DNA from: Streptomyces sp. OfavH-34-F
Lineage (GTDB): Bacteria > Actinomycetota > Actinomycetes > Streptomycetales > Streptomycetaceae
Direction of reading: 5' to 3'
NCBI RefSeq assembly: GCF_022347745.1
Contig: NZ_JAKRGC010000003.1
Span: forward strand, 1 to 64,000
DNA: 64,000 nt
Made by a program: the position numbers and the translations under genes. Below are positions 28,338-37,043 of this stretch, in pieces. Below the pieces are notes generated by a model. The model made no database searches and was not told where the DNA came from. It was given only the letters and a program-made list of their open reading frames with translations. Every line of letters begins with the position of its first letter. The first letter of the stretch is position 1.

Positions 28338-29362
28338 CAGACGGTCCCTTCGGTGACGGCGCCCCTGAGATCACGACGCAGGACGAAGCGCTGGTAGATG
28401 AGTGCGACGACGAGCGAGATGAGGAACATGACCACCGCCACGGCGCTGCCGTAGCCGTAGTTGCCCGCGTTGCGGCCCTGGGCGAGCATGTAGATCGCCA
28501 TGGTCGAGGTGCCCGTCGTACCCGACACGTACGGGCCCCAGATGATGTAGACGAGGTCGAACAGCTGCAGGGAGCCGATGATGGACAGGAAGGCCCAGAT
28601 CCGGATCGTCGGCGCCAGCAGCGGCAGGGTGATGCGGCGCTGGATCTGCCAGTAGGAGGCCCCGTCGATCTGCGCGGCCTCGAAGATCTCGTCGGGGATC
28701 GACTGGAGCCCGGCGAGCATCAGGATCACCGCGAAGCCGATGTACTTCCAGGTGATGATGGCCATCAGGGTCCACAGGGCAAGGTCCGGATCGGCGATCC
28801 AGTCCGCTTCCAGGGAGCCCAGGCCGATGCGCTGCAGCAAGTCGTTGGCGGCACCGTTGCTCTGCAGGATGAGGCCCCAGCCGATGCCGACGATGATCTC
28901 GGAGACGATGTACGGCACGAAGATCAGGACCCGGATGGCGGAGCGGCCGCGGATCTTCCGGTTGAGCAGCAGCGCGAGGGCGATCGCCACCGGCCCCTGG
29001 AGGACCAGGGAGAGCAGCAGGATCACGCCGTTGTGCCACAGGACGTCGTGGAACGCCGGGTCGGTGAGGATCAGCTTGTAGTTGTTCAGGCCGACCCAGT
29101 CGGTGGGATCGCCGTAGCCCTTCCACCGGTAGAAGCCGTAGTACGCGGCCAGGGCGACCGGGAGGATCACGAACGCGAGGAACGTGACGATCGCCGGGGC
29201 GGACAGGACGGCGATCTCGAGTCGCGTCCTGGCACGGCCTCGGCGGCGGGGCGCAGCCGCGCGCGGCGGAGCCGGGGGCGCCGACGCTGCCGCGTCCCCG
29301 GCTCCGGGCGTGCCCTGCGACTGGCGGCCGTCGGCCGGGTCAGTGCCCAGGGTGTCGCTCAT
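28337..29362 (-). CDS. Carbohydrate ABC transporter permease (MalF-type)
   Basis: A 341-residue protein with a Pro/Ala-rich cytoplasmic N-terminus of about 45 residues, then about six membrane helices. The EAA loop is EAAQIDGASYWQIQRRITLPLL. It partners the MalG-type permease in one channel. The start is 10 bases after the binding-protein stop codon. It is part of the same five-gene operon transcribed leftwards from 30662. Confidence 0.93.
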   Translation of the reverse strand: MSDTLGTDPADGRQSQGTPGAGDAAASAPPAPPRAAAPRRRGRARTRLEIAVLSAPAIVTFLAFVILPVALAAYYGFYRWKGYGDPTDWVGLNNYKLILTDPAFHDVLWHNGVILLLSLVLQGPVAIALALLLNRKIRGRSAIRVLIFVPYIVSEIIVGIGWGLILQSNGAANDLLQRIGLGSLEADWIADPDLALWTLMAIITWKYIGFAVILMLAGLQSIPDEIFEAAQIDGASYWQIQRRITLPLLAPTIRIWAFLSIIGSLQLFDLVYIIWGPYVSGTTGTSTMAIYMLAQGRNAGNYGYGSAVAVVMFLISLVVALIYQRFVLRRDLRGAVTEGTV

Positions 29363-29372
29363 GTCTGCCTAC

Positions 29373-30662
29373 TCAGCCCTTCTCGGCGGCGGCTTCGACA
29401 TCCTTGACGATGTCCGCGGCGGAGCCCTTGCCGGCCAGCAGGTTCACCACGGCGATGTTCATGGCGTTGCCGACGTTCTGGCCGTAGACGGTGTCCAGGA
29501 ACTGCATCGAGTAGGCGGCCTTGTTGAACGCCTTGAGCGCCGAGACGTTGTAGGACTTGGTGACGACGCCCTGCGCCTTCTTGTTCACCGGAACGGTGTC
29601 GAAGGCACCGGCGTACGCTTCCTGCTGCTCCTTGGTGATGACGAACCGGAGGAAGTCCAGCGCCTCGTCGGGGGCCTTGTCGGAGAGGGAGTACCCGCCC
29701 GCGCCGCCCATGATGGCGCTCGGGTCGCCCTTGCCACCGGGCACGGCGGGGAACGGGAACCAGTCCAGGTCGGGGAGCGGCTTCTTGCCCGGGGTCAGGT
29801 CGGCGATCACCCCGGGGTTCCAGGTCCCCATCAGCTCCATGGCCGCCTTGTGGTTCGCGATCATGCCGGCCGAGGACCCGGCGCCCTGCTGGGAGGTCGC
29901 GGTGAGGAAGCCCTTCTGGAAGGGCTTCTCCTTCAGCAGCGCGGCCAGGTCCTCGCCGGCCCGGGTCCAGCAGGCGTCCTTGAACGTCAGCGACTTGGCG
30001 GCCGTGTCCATGGCCTCCCGGCTGCACTCGCGCAGGACGAAGTTGTAGTACCAGTGCGCGGCCGGCCACGCGTCCTTGGCGCCGACCGCAATGGGTGCGA
30101 CGCCGATGGCCTTGAGCTTGGTGACGGCCTCCTTGAGTTCGTCCATCGTCGCCGGCGGGGTGGAGATGCCGGCCTGGGCGAACAGGTCCTTGCTGTAGTA
30201 GATGCCCTCGGGCTGGGTGTCGAGCGGCATCGCGTAGACCTTGCCGTCGATCGAGACGCCTTCGAGGGCGGCCTCGCCCACATTCGCCCGGTCGGTGTCG
30301 GTCAGCTCCAGCGGCCGGATCTGCCCGGCTTCGGCCATGGCCCGCATCTTGCCGCCGCCGCGCTGCAGGAAGATGTCGGGGGCGGAGTTCGAGTTGAGCG
30401 CGTTCTGCAGCTTTCCGTCGAGATCCTCGTTCTGCACCGACTGGATCTTGATGGTGGTGTCCGGGTGGAGGTCGTGGTACGCCTTCGCCGCGTCCTTCCA
30501 GTACTGCGCGCCGCGTCCCTCCATCGCGTTCGTCCACAGAGTCACCGTGCCCTTGCCGCCGGACGAACTGCTGCCGTCGTCACCGCCGGCGCAGCCCGCG
30601 ACGGCGAGTGCGAGGCACATGCCGACGGCGGCAGCGGTCGCACTGCGGGTTCTCCTCGTCAT
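29373..30662 (-). CDS. Oligosaccharide ABC transporter substrate-binding lipoprotein
   Basis: A 429-residue lipoprotein. Twin-Arg-like basic start MTRRTRS, hydrophobic core and lipobox VAGC (Cys about 24) are followed by a Gly/Ser-rich linker. The mature part is a CUT1 solute-binding protein (family 1 fold) with GTVTLWTNAMEG, LFAQAGISTPPATMDEL and DAWPAAHWYY. It should capture xylan- or arabinan-derived oligosaccharides at the membrane for the two permeases that follow. It is first gene of the operon, divergent from GH39 across a 217-base gap with two palindromic sites. Confidence 0.92.
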   Translation of the reverse strand: MTRRTRSATAAAVGMCLALAVAGCAGGDDGSSSSGGKGTVTLWTNAMEGRGAQYWKDAAKAYHDLHPDTTIKIQSVQNEDLDGKLQNALNSNSAPDIFLQRGGGKMRAMAEAGQIRPLELTDTDRANVGEAALEGVSIDGKVYAMPLDTQPEGIYYSKDLFAQAGISTPPATMDELKEAVTKLKAIGVAPIAVGAKDAWPAAHWYYNFVLRECSREAMDTAAKSLTFKDACWTRAGEDLAALLKEKPFQKGFLTATSQQGAGSSAGMIANHKAAMELMGTWNPGVIADLTPGKKPLPDLDWFPFPAVPGGKGDPSAIMGGAGGYSLSDKAPDEALDFLRFVITKEQQEAYAGAFDTVPVNKKAQGVVTKSYNVSALKAFNKAAYSMQFLDTVYGQNVGNAMNIAVVNLLAGKGSAADIVKDVEAAAEKG

Positions 30663-30707
30663 GGTGGAACTCCTGATCTGTTGTCAGTGGCCCAACGGCT
30701 GCTAAGT

Positions 30708-30797
30708 TTGCGCAACTATTCGAGCCGTCGCCGAAGCAGGAGCAAGGTGTACCGCTTGAAATGAGCGGGCAGCAACCAATACTTTTCGCAAGTTGCG
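30708..30797. promoter_or_regulatory. Two LacI-like palindromes in the divergent transporter/GH39 promoter
   Basis: TTGCGCAA (30708-30715, within GTTTGCGCAACT) and CGCAAGTTGCG (30787-30797) lie about 80 bases apart between the binding-protein gene and GH39. They share the TTGCG half-site and a low-GC context. They differ from the arabinose-type operators, which suggests a separate regulator, possibly the LacI at 23059. Confidence 0.55.
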
Positions 30798-30879
30798 TGA
30801 TTGTTATCGTCCATCAGGGCGGCCGTGGACGGCCTCTGGTACGTCTCTGGGCCCGCCCGTCGCACGAAGGAATCCCACG

Positions 30880-32415
30880 ATGCGGATCGTCGTCCCCCGG
30901 CAGCCGTCGGCCACCCTCCCCGACGCCTGGCGCCACTGCGTCGGCACCGGCCGGCTGGACCTCGCGCTGCGGCGCGACTACCAGGACTCACTGGCCCTCG
31001 TGCAGCGGGAGATCGGCTTCCGGTACATCCGGGGACACGGCCTGCTCAGCGACGGGATGGGCATCCACCAGCCGTACGAACACGGCGGCGAGCGGCGGGT
31101 GCGCCACGCCTTCACCTACGTCGACCAGGTGGTGGACGCCTACCTGGAGCAGGGCATCGCGCCCTTCCTCGAACTCGGGTTCATGCCGTCCGGTCTCGCC
31201 TCCGGCGACGACACCGTCTTCTGGTGGAAGGGCAACATCACCCCTCCCCGGGACGAGAGGGAGTGGGCGGACCTCGTCCGGGCCGTCCTGCGGCACCTGG
31301 TCGACCGCTACGGCATCGACCGGGTGCGCGACTGGCCGATCGAGGTGTGGAACGAACCCAACCTGACGGGATTCTGGTCCGCCGGCCAGGACGCCTACCA
31401 CCGGCTCTACGAGGTGACCTCGCTGGCGGTCAAGGACGTCGACGCGGAACTCCGGGTCGGCGGCCCCTCACTGGCGCCGGGCTACGAGGACGCATGGATA
31501 CAGCGCTTCGCCGAGTTCGTCGGGCGACGCGATCTGCCGATCGACTTCGTGAGCCGCCACGCCTACTCCTCCGGCCCCGTCCAGCCCGTGCCCTTCGGCG
31601 CCCACCAGACGCTCATGCCGGCCTCGGCGCTGCTGGAGCAGTTCGCGGCCCCCCGGCGGCAGCTCGCGGGCACCGGACTCGACCGGCTGCCGCTGCACAT
31701 CACGGAGTTCAACTCCTCGTACCGGCCGGACAACCCCGTCCACGACACCGCCTTCCACGCGGCGTACCTGGCACCGGTCCTGGTCAACGGGGGCGACCTC
31801 GCGGACTCCTTCTCGTACTGGACGTTCAGCGACGTGTTCGAGGAGGTCGGCATCCCCACCGCGCCGTTCCACGGCGGCTTCGGCCTGCTGACGCACCGGC
31901 AGATCAAAAAGCCGACGTACCACCTCTACGCGTTCATGGCCGAGATGGGCGACCGGGTGCTGGCACGCGGCGAGGACCACCTGGTCACCCGGCACGCCGA
32001 CGGACGCGTCACCGTACTGGCCTGGGCACCGGCCGACCCGGCCGGCGGCACCCCCGTCAGCGGGCACACCGTCCGGCTGTCCCTGCCTGCAGGCCCGCCG
32101 GACGCGCGGGGCACCGCCTACCTCCGGCGCCGCTCGGTGAGCGAGGACTCCGGCAACGCGTGGGCGGCCTGGTGCGAGATGGGCCGCCCCCTCGCCCCCT
32201 CCGGCCGCCAGATCGACGCCCTCCACGAGGCCGCCGAACCCGCCCGCTCCCACCGCGGCGTGCCGGTCACCGGCGGACGCTCCGAGGTGGACGTCGTCCT
32301 GGGCCGCCACGAGGTGACACTGCTGGAACTCACCCCCGTCACCGACGAGACGCCCCCGTGGTGGAGCGAGGACCGGCTGTTCGGCCTGAACACCGGGAAC
32401 GCCCCGACCCACTGA
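30880..32415 (+). CDS. GH39 beta-xylosidase-like glycosidase
   Basis: A 511-residue cytoplasmic enzyme. GH39 acid/base Glu159 is in EVWNEPNL and nucleophile Glu276 in HITEFNSSY; clan GH-A barrel features such as GFRYIRGHGLLSD are clear. A C-terminal beta-sandwich follows from about residue 380. It probably hydrolyses xylo-oligosaccharides brought in by the divergent ABC transporter. ATG 30880 has AAGGAA 9 bases upstream. The fructosamine-kinase-like gene follows after 58 bases in the same direction, suggesting a two-gene unit. Confidence 0.93.
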   Translation: MRIVVPRQPSATLPDAWRHCVGTGRLDLALRRDYQDSLALVQREIGFRYIRGHGLLSDGMGIHQPYEHGGERRVRHAFTYVDQVVDAYLEQGIAPFLELGFMPSGLASGDDTVFWWKGNITPPRDEREWADLVRAVLRHLVDRYGIDRVRDWPIEVWNEPNLTGFWSAGQDAYHRLYEVTSLAVKDVDAELRVGGPSLAPGYEDAWIQRFAEFVGRRDLPIDFVSRHAYSSGPVQPVPFGAHQTLMPASALLEQFAAPRRQLAGTGLDRLPLHITEFNSSYRPDNPVHDTAFHAAYLAPVLVNGGDLADSFSYWTFSDVFEEVGIPTAPFHGGFGLLTHRQIKKPTYHLYAFMAEMGDRVLARGEDHLVTRHADGRVTVLAWAPADPAGGTPVSGHTVRLSLPAGPPDARGTAYLRRRSVSEDSGNAWAAWCEMGRPLAPSGRQIDALHEAAEPARSHRGVPVTGGRSEVDVVLGRHEVTLLELTPVTDETPPWWSEDRLFGLNTGNAPTH

Positions 32416-32473
32416 TCCGGCCGCGCACCCCCGCTCCCCGTGGCGCGGGGCGCCGGCAGAGAGGAGCACCCCC

Positions 32474-33358
32474 GTGTCGGACCCCACGACGTTCCTGCTG
32501 GAGCGGCTGCACGCGTCCGGTCTGACCGACGTCACCGAGGTCGAACCGGTGACGGGCGGTCTCGCCGCGACCGCGGGCCTCGCGCGCCGCGCCGACGGCA
32601 CATCCGTGTTCGCCAAGACCTTCGGCGAGCCCATGCCCGACGACGTGTTCGCCGCGGAGGCCGAGGGCCTCACCGTGCTGCGCGAGACGGGCGGCGTCGC
32701 CACCCCGGACATCCTCGTCGCCGACCGCGACCTGCTGGTCCTGTCGGCGCTGCGCCCCCGGCCGCGGACCACCGCGTTCTGGGAGAGGCTCGCCCACGCC
32801 GTCGCCCGCCTGCACACCACCACACGCCACCCCCGGTTCGGCTGGCACCGCGACAACTGGCTGGGCCGCCGCTGCCAGACCAACCCCTGGACCGACGACG
32901 GATTCGAGTTCTTCGCCCGGCACCGGCTGCTGCGCTGGCTCCCTGAACCCCGGGTCCGGCAGGCACTCGGCGCCGCGGACCGGGCGGCACTGGAGCGACT
33001 GTGCGACCGGCTCCCCGAACTGCTGCCCGCCGCTCCTGCCTGCCTCACCCACGGCGACCTGTGGACCCTGAACGTGATGGCCACCCCGGACGGCCGGCCG
33101 GCTCTGATCGACCCCGCCGTCTCGTACACCTGGGCGGAAGTCGACCTGGCCCACCTCTGGACCACCTCGCCCCCGCCCGAGGCACACGTCTTCTTCGAGG
33201 TGTACGCCGAGCTGACCGGCCTCGACGCCGGCTGGCGTGCCCGGATGCCCCTCCTCCAGCTGCGCCAACACCTGGCGGTCATCGCCCAGTTCACGCCGGA
33301 CCTGGGTGCGGCCGACCACGTACGCGCGACACTGGCCCCCTTCCGGCGCCGCACCTGA
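32474..33358 (+). CDS. Fructosamine-3-kinase-like protein
   Basis: A 294-residue protein with a kinase fold. It carries the catalytic loop THGDLWTLNVM and the metal-binding IDPAVSYTWAEVDLA (DP in place of the eukaryotic DFG). These are the marks of the fructosamine kinase/APH-like family. Members phosphorylate ketosamines for removal of glycation adducts, but many bacterial ones have unknown substrates. GTG 32474 is preceded by GAGAGGAG. Its place after a xylosidase may mean that the substrate is a pentose-derived ketosamine or other sugar amine; this is only inference. Confidence 0.85.
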   Translation: MSDPTTFLLERLHASGLTDVTEVEPVTGGLAATAGLARRADGTSVFAKTFGEPMPDDVFAAEAEGLTVLRETGGVATPDILVADRDLLVLSALRPRPRTTAFWERLAHAVARLHTTTRHPRFGWHRDNWLGRRCQTNPWTDDGFEFFARHRLLRWLPEPRVRQALGAADRAALERLCDRLPELLPAAPACLTHGDLWTLNVMATPDGRPALIDPAVSYTWAEVDLAHLWTTSPPPEAHVFFEVYAELTGLDAGWRARMPLLQLRQHLAVIAQFTPDLGAADHVRATLAPFRRRT

Positions 33359-33442
33359 CCCGCTGCGCGGCCGCGCACCCGGTCGGCCCGCCACGCGTCG
33401 CCGCCGGGGGACAGGTACCCGGTGCGTGAGCGCCGCCGCGGC

Positions 33443-33733
33443 CTACTCGCCGGGCGGCGGTGTCGGCATCCCGTCGGCCGGGACGGCCTCGTGGGTCGCG
33501 GCGAAGGACACCTCGACCTCGCACCCCTCCGGCATCTCGTCGACGGGGACCGCACACTGCGCGGGATCGACCGGGGCCTCGCTCCCGGCCGCCCGCCGCT
33601 GGTCCGCCTCGGTCTCCGCGACCTGCGAACTGCGCGAGGACGGCGCGTCGTCCGAAGAGGCCGTGCAGGCGGTGGAACCGAGCAGGGTGAGCAGGACGAC
33701 GGCCGCGGAGGCCGCGGCGGTGCGCGTACGCAT
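33443..33733 (-). CDS. Small putative lipoprotein
   Basis: A 96-residue protein. A basic start and hydrophobic core end in the lipobox GSTAC (Cys about 23). A low-complexity Ser/Asp/Glu stretch and a short domain with two more Cys (PAQCAVP, PEGCEVEV) follow, probably forming one disulfide outside the membrane. GGGGGAA lies before ATG 33733. I recognise no family. It is an isolated gene converging with the kinase gene and marks the left border of the biosynthetic cluster. The 221 bases that follow (33734-33954) hold only its promoter region, nothing else recognisable. Confidence 0.72.
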   Translation of the reverse strand: MRTRTAAASAAVVLLTLLGSTACTASSDDAPSSRSSQVAETEADQRRAAGSEAPVDPAQCAVPVDEMPEGCEVEVSFAATHEAVPADGMPTPPPGE

Positions 33734-33954
33734 GGGAATTCCCCCCGAAGTGGACGTGCCGGCACCGGACGCGGCGACCGGTCGACCGGGTCACCGTGAA
33801 CGGCGGCAGCGGCGGAGTGCGCCGGGACGCGTTCGGCGTACCGGCCGTGCCGCAACCCCTGCGGACCGCTCCCGCACCGGCGTTGGACTGCCGATCATGC
33901 CAGACACGCACCGCGCCCCCCGTTCCGTTCCGGTGCCCCGGCCCCGTCCTCGGC

Positions 33955-35964
33955 TCAGGTCCCGGCAGGACGCGCACCGCCCGGTTCGGCGGTGGGCCGG
34001 AAGAACACGGCCGACGCGAGCCGGACCTTCGACCCCGGGGCGAGGAGTTCCACCGTCCAGGGCCACGTGGTGGGCTCCGGGAGGTCGAGCGCGGCCGACA
34101 GCCGTGCGGCGAAGCGGGGCATCACCGGAGCGGCCCCCGAGGCCAGCAGCCGGGCCGCCGCCAGCTCCAGGGCGACGGCGGTGCGGGTTTCGTCGTGCCA
34201 GTCGGCGGTGCCCGCGACCAGCCTCTCCGCCGCGCTGAAACGCACCACGTCCCGGACCATGCCGTCGAGTTCGGCGGCCGCCCGGCGCAGCGAGAACCCG
34301 TCCGGCCGCAGGCTCCCGGTGAGCGCGGCCAGCCGCGAGCCCAGCCGGCCGAGGAAGGCCCAGTGCTCGGGCGTCCAGTTCCCCGCGTCCGGGGCGGTGC
34401 CGTCGTAGTGCTCGACCACCCGTTCGCCGAGGCCGGTGAGCCACTTCTGCCAGGTACCGATGAGGACGTCGTGCAGCGCCGCCTCGTAGGCGTCGTGAGT
34501 GAAGTCGGTGCGCGCTCCTTCCGGGCGGGTGCTCGACAGGAACCAGCGCACCGCGTCCACACTGTCGGGCCCGAGGATCTCCTTGCCCCACACGGCGTGC
34601 CGGCGGCTGGTGGAGAACTTGCCGCCGTCCAGCGAGTAGAACTCGTTGACGTGGTAGTCGATGTCCGGACTCCACCCCGGGAACGCGAGCTTGTAGAGCA
34701 CCGGGTAGAGCACACCGTGGTAGAAGCTGTTGTCGTAGCCGAAGAAGTGGACGATCTTCCAGTCCGGCTGCGGCTCCAGCGCCCGCCACGGCTCACCCAA
34801 CCGCCGTCCCAGGGTCTCGACGCCGTGCAGGAACCCGTAGGACATCTCGGGCCACACCCAGATGACCTGACCGTCGACACCGTCCTCCGCCGGCGGCACA
34901 CCCCACGGAGAGGGATGGGTGACCGGGAGGTCCAGACGCGGTCGGTCGAACACCCGGTGCGCCAGCTCCCGCAGCCGTGCGGGTACGCGGCCCAGCCGGT
35001 GGTGCTCGCGCACGGTCTCGCGGAACTCGTGCAGAGGCAGGGAGTACCTGCGCAGGGTGGCGCGCCCGGGGGCGGCCCCGGACCGCGCCGACGCGGGGTC
35101 CGTCAGGTCGGTGACCAGGTTGGGCTCACCGCACTCCTCGCAGATGTTCCCTCCGGTGCCCGCCCGGCAGTGCGGGCAGCCACCGCTGACGTCGCCCTCG
35201 TAGAGGTAGCCGCCCGTCTCGGCGTCGACGAGCGCCTCGCCCTCCGCCGGGACCACCGATCCGGAGCCGACCAGGCCGGAGAAGTACGCGCGAAGGCCCT
35301 CGGAGTAGGACTCACTCGTACTCGTCACCGTGTACTGGTCGAGCGGAATGTCCATGAGCCGGAGCGTCTCGGCGATCTCGGCACTGTAGTGGGCCGCCGT
35401 CTCGGCGGGCCCGCGCCCCTCCTTGCGGCCGGCCGACACCACATAGCTCTGATAGTCGTCGCTGCCCGTCAGGTGCCAAACCCGGGCGCCGTTCATCCGC
35501 TGGAAGCGCACGTACGCGTCGGCGCCGAGGTAGGGCCCGGAGAGATGACCGAGGTGCAGGTCCCCGTTGGGCGTGGGCGGGGTCGAGAAGACGAAGACCG
35601 GACGATCCCCGGTGGCCCCGCGTTCCGAGGAGACGGCGGACTTCAGCGCCCGGTCGGCGTCCCGCCAGTACTGGGTGAGGAACACCAGGTCCGTGTCCCC
35701 GGTGTTCTCCAGCACATGGGACTCGAACGGTTCGAAGACGGCTACGGTGCCGGGCTCCACACCGTGGCGCTCGCCGTCGACCAGCAGGTCGCCGCGACCG
35801 GCGACGATGACGAAGCACTCGGTCTCGTCGTGGCGGTGGCTCCGGGAACTGCGGCCCGGGGCCACCCGGCCCCACCCGGCGCCGACGCCCAGCCCGTCGA
35901 TGCCGCTCATCCCGATGCCGAACGCCTCGTGCAGCGCGCTGCGGTCGTACCTGTTGATGATCAC
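33955..35964 (-). CDS. Cupin / methionyl-tRNA-synthetase-like fusion, hydrazine-forming enzyme (Spb40/Tri28-type)
   Basis: The 669-residue protein joins a cupin (about 1-115; metal ligands His43, His45, Glu49 and His83) to a class I aminoacyl-tRNA-synthetase-like domain (about 121-669). That domain has the HIGH-type motif HLGH (137-140), two CxxC knuckles (Cys263/266/275/278) and a degenerate KMSKS loop KFSTS (449-453). In the s56-p1 and triacsin pathways, fusions of this kind join glycine to N6-hydroxylysine through an N-N bond, using ATP. The two partner enzymes sit directly upstream. GTG 35964 overlaps the preceding stop codon (GTGA). A housekeeping or antibiotic-resistant MetRS is unlikely because of the cupin and its partners. 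Confidence 0.92.
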   Translation of the reverse strand: MIINRYDRSALHEAFGIGMSGIDGLGVGAGWGRVAPGRSSRSHRHDETECFVIVAGRGDLLVDGERHGVEPGTVAVFEPFESHVLENTGDTDLVFLTQYWRDADRALKSAVSSERGATGDRPVFVFSTPPTPNGDLHLGHLSGPYLGADAYVRFQRMNGARVWHLTGSDDYQSYVVSAGRKEGRGPAETAAHYSAEIAETLRLMDIPLDQYTVTSTSESYSEGLRAYFSGLVGSGSVVPAEGEALVDAETGGYLYEGDVSGGCPHCRAGTGGNICEECGEPNLVTDLTDPASARSGAAPGRATLRRYSLPLHEFRETVREHHRLGRVPARLRELAHRVFDRPRLDLPVTHPSPWGVPPAEDGVDGQVIWVWPEMSYGFLHGVETLGRRLGEPWRALEPQPDWKIVHFFGYDNSFYHGVLYPVLYKLAFPGWSPDIDYHVNEFYSLDGGKFSTSRRHAVWGKEILGPDSVDAVRWFLSSTRPEGARTDFTHDAYEAALHDVLIGTWQKWLTGLGERVVEHYDGTAPDAGNWTPEHWAFLGRLGSRLAALTGSLRPDGFSLRRAAAELDGMVRDVVRFSAAERLVAGTADWHDETRTAVALELAAARLLASGAAPVMPRFAARLSAALDLPEPTTWPWTVELLAPGSKVRLASAVFFRPTAEPGGARPAGT

Positions 35965-37043
35965 GTCTGGTTCCCTGTCGCGTGGAGGGTGGGGGAAAGC
36001 AGGCCGACGGCCTCGGAGGCCATCGCGGGAGCGAGCCGGTAGCCCGAGCCGTTGGCCGCGCCTGCGAAGATCACCCGGCGGTGGGTGTCGAGCGCCGCCA
36101 CCACGGGCTCCCCGGTGGGGCTGTAGGCGTCGCAGAAGACCCGGCCGGAGGCACACCGGGACACCAGCTCGGGCGCGTACCGGGCGAGGAGCGCCCGCGC
36201 CTCCCGGAGGTTCTCCGGCGAGATCCCGGTGGCGACGGTGTCCGGATCGACGTCCCACTCCCGGCACGTGTAGCTGAACAGCCAGTGCCCGCGGTCGTGC
36301 AGAGGCAGCAGGAAGGCGTCCTCGTCGTAGAAGACGACGGCGTGGTCGTCCTTCTCCGGCCGCACGTCGACGTGCATCGCCACGACCTTCTTCACCCGGA
36401 CGCCCAACGGCGCGACGAGGTCCTGCCAGGCGGGAACGCCGAGCCAGGGGCCCGGGGCGAGCACGACGCGGCCGGCCGAGACGGTCTCGCCGTTGCCCAA
36501 CTCCAGCTCCACCACAGCCTTCCGGGGCCGGACGCCGGTGACCCGTACGCCCTCGCGCAGGGCGATCCGCTCGCGCAGCCCGCGTACGAGGAAGTGGGTG
36601 AGGCGGGTGACGTCCGCGTACTGGCAGCCGTCCACCTGCCACGCCGCGCAGCCGTCGGGGGTGCGCACCCAGTCGTGCGGGGCACGCGGGACGCGCCGCA
36701 GGCCGGCACTGTCGAGGTGCGCCTCGCGCAGCGCCCGCTCCCCGCTCTCGGCGGCTATCACCGTCGTCGGCAGGGGGCGGATGGGCGCCCCGGGGCACTC
36801 CTCCAGCAGCCTCCCGTAGTAGTCCTGGCTGTGGGCGGACATGCGGCGCACCCGCTCGGTCCTGCCCCGGGGGAAGTGCAGGCCCGCCGAGCGCCGGGTG
36901 GCACCGGAGGCGACGGTGTCCCGGTCCAGGACCATGACCGAGGCGCCGGGATGGCGCGCCAGGATCTCCCGAACGGTCACGGAGCCGATCACACCGGCAC
37001 CGACGACCGCGACGTCGACGTCGGTACGCGTTCCGGCGCTCAT
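35961..37043 (-). CDS. FAD-dependent amine oxidase, hydrazinoacetate-releasing (Spb39/Tri27-type)
   Basis: A 360-residue D-amino-acid-oxidase/glycine-oxidase-like flavoprotein. The N-terminal FAD motif is VAVVGAGVIG (about 10-19) and the C-terminal FAD contact GAANGSGYRLAPAM. In the known hydrazinoacetic-acid pathways this enzyme oxidises the lysine-glycine hydrazine intermediate. It releases hydrazinoacetic acid and a semialdehyde. Its ATG overlaps the lysine hydroxylase stop codon, and its stop overlaps the cupin-MetRS start, so the three are made as one unit. The role is inferred from this trio. Family members alone could oxidise many amino acids. Confidence 0.88.
   Translation of the reverse strand: MSAGTRTDVDVAVVGAGVIGSVTVREILARHPGASVMVLDRDTVASGATRRSAGLHFPRGRTERVRRMSAHSQDYYGRLLEECPGAPIRPLPTTVIAAESGERALREAHLDSAGLRRVPRAPHDWVRTPDGCAAWQVDGCQYADVTRLTHFLVRGLRERIALREGVRVTGVRPRKAVVELELGNGETVSAGRVVLAPGPWLGVPAWQDLVAPLGVRVKKVVAMHVDVRPEKDDHAVVFYDEDAFLLPLHDRGHWLFSYTCREWDVDPDTVATGISPENLREARALLARYAPELVSRCASGRVFCDAYSPTGEPVVAALDTHRRVIFAGAANGSGYRLAPAMASEAVGLLSPTLHATGNQT

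Noticed and set aside
33955-35964. Second methionyl-tRNA synthetase for resistance or housekeeping
   Set aside because: The fused cupin, degenerate KMSKS loop and coupling to a lysine hydroxylase and FAD oxidase point to hydrazine formation instead.
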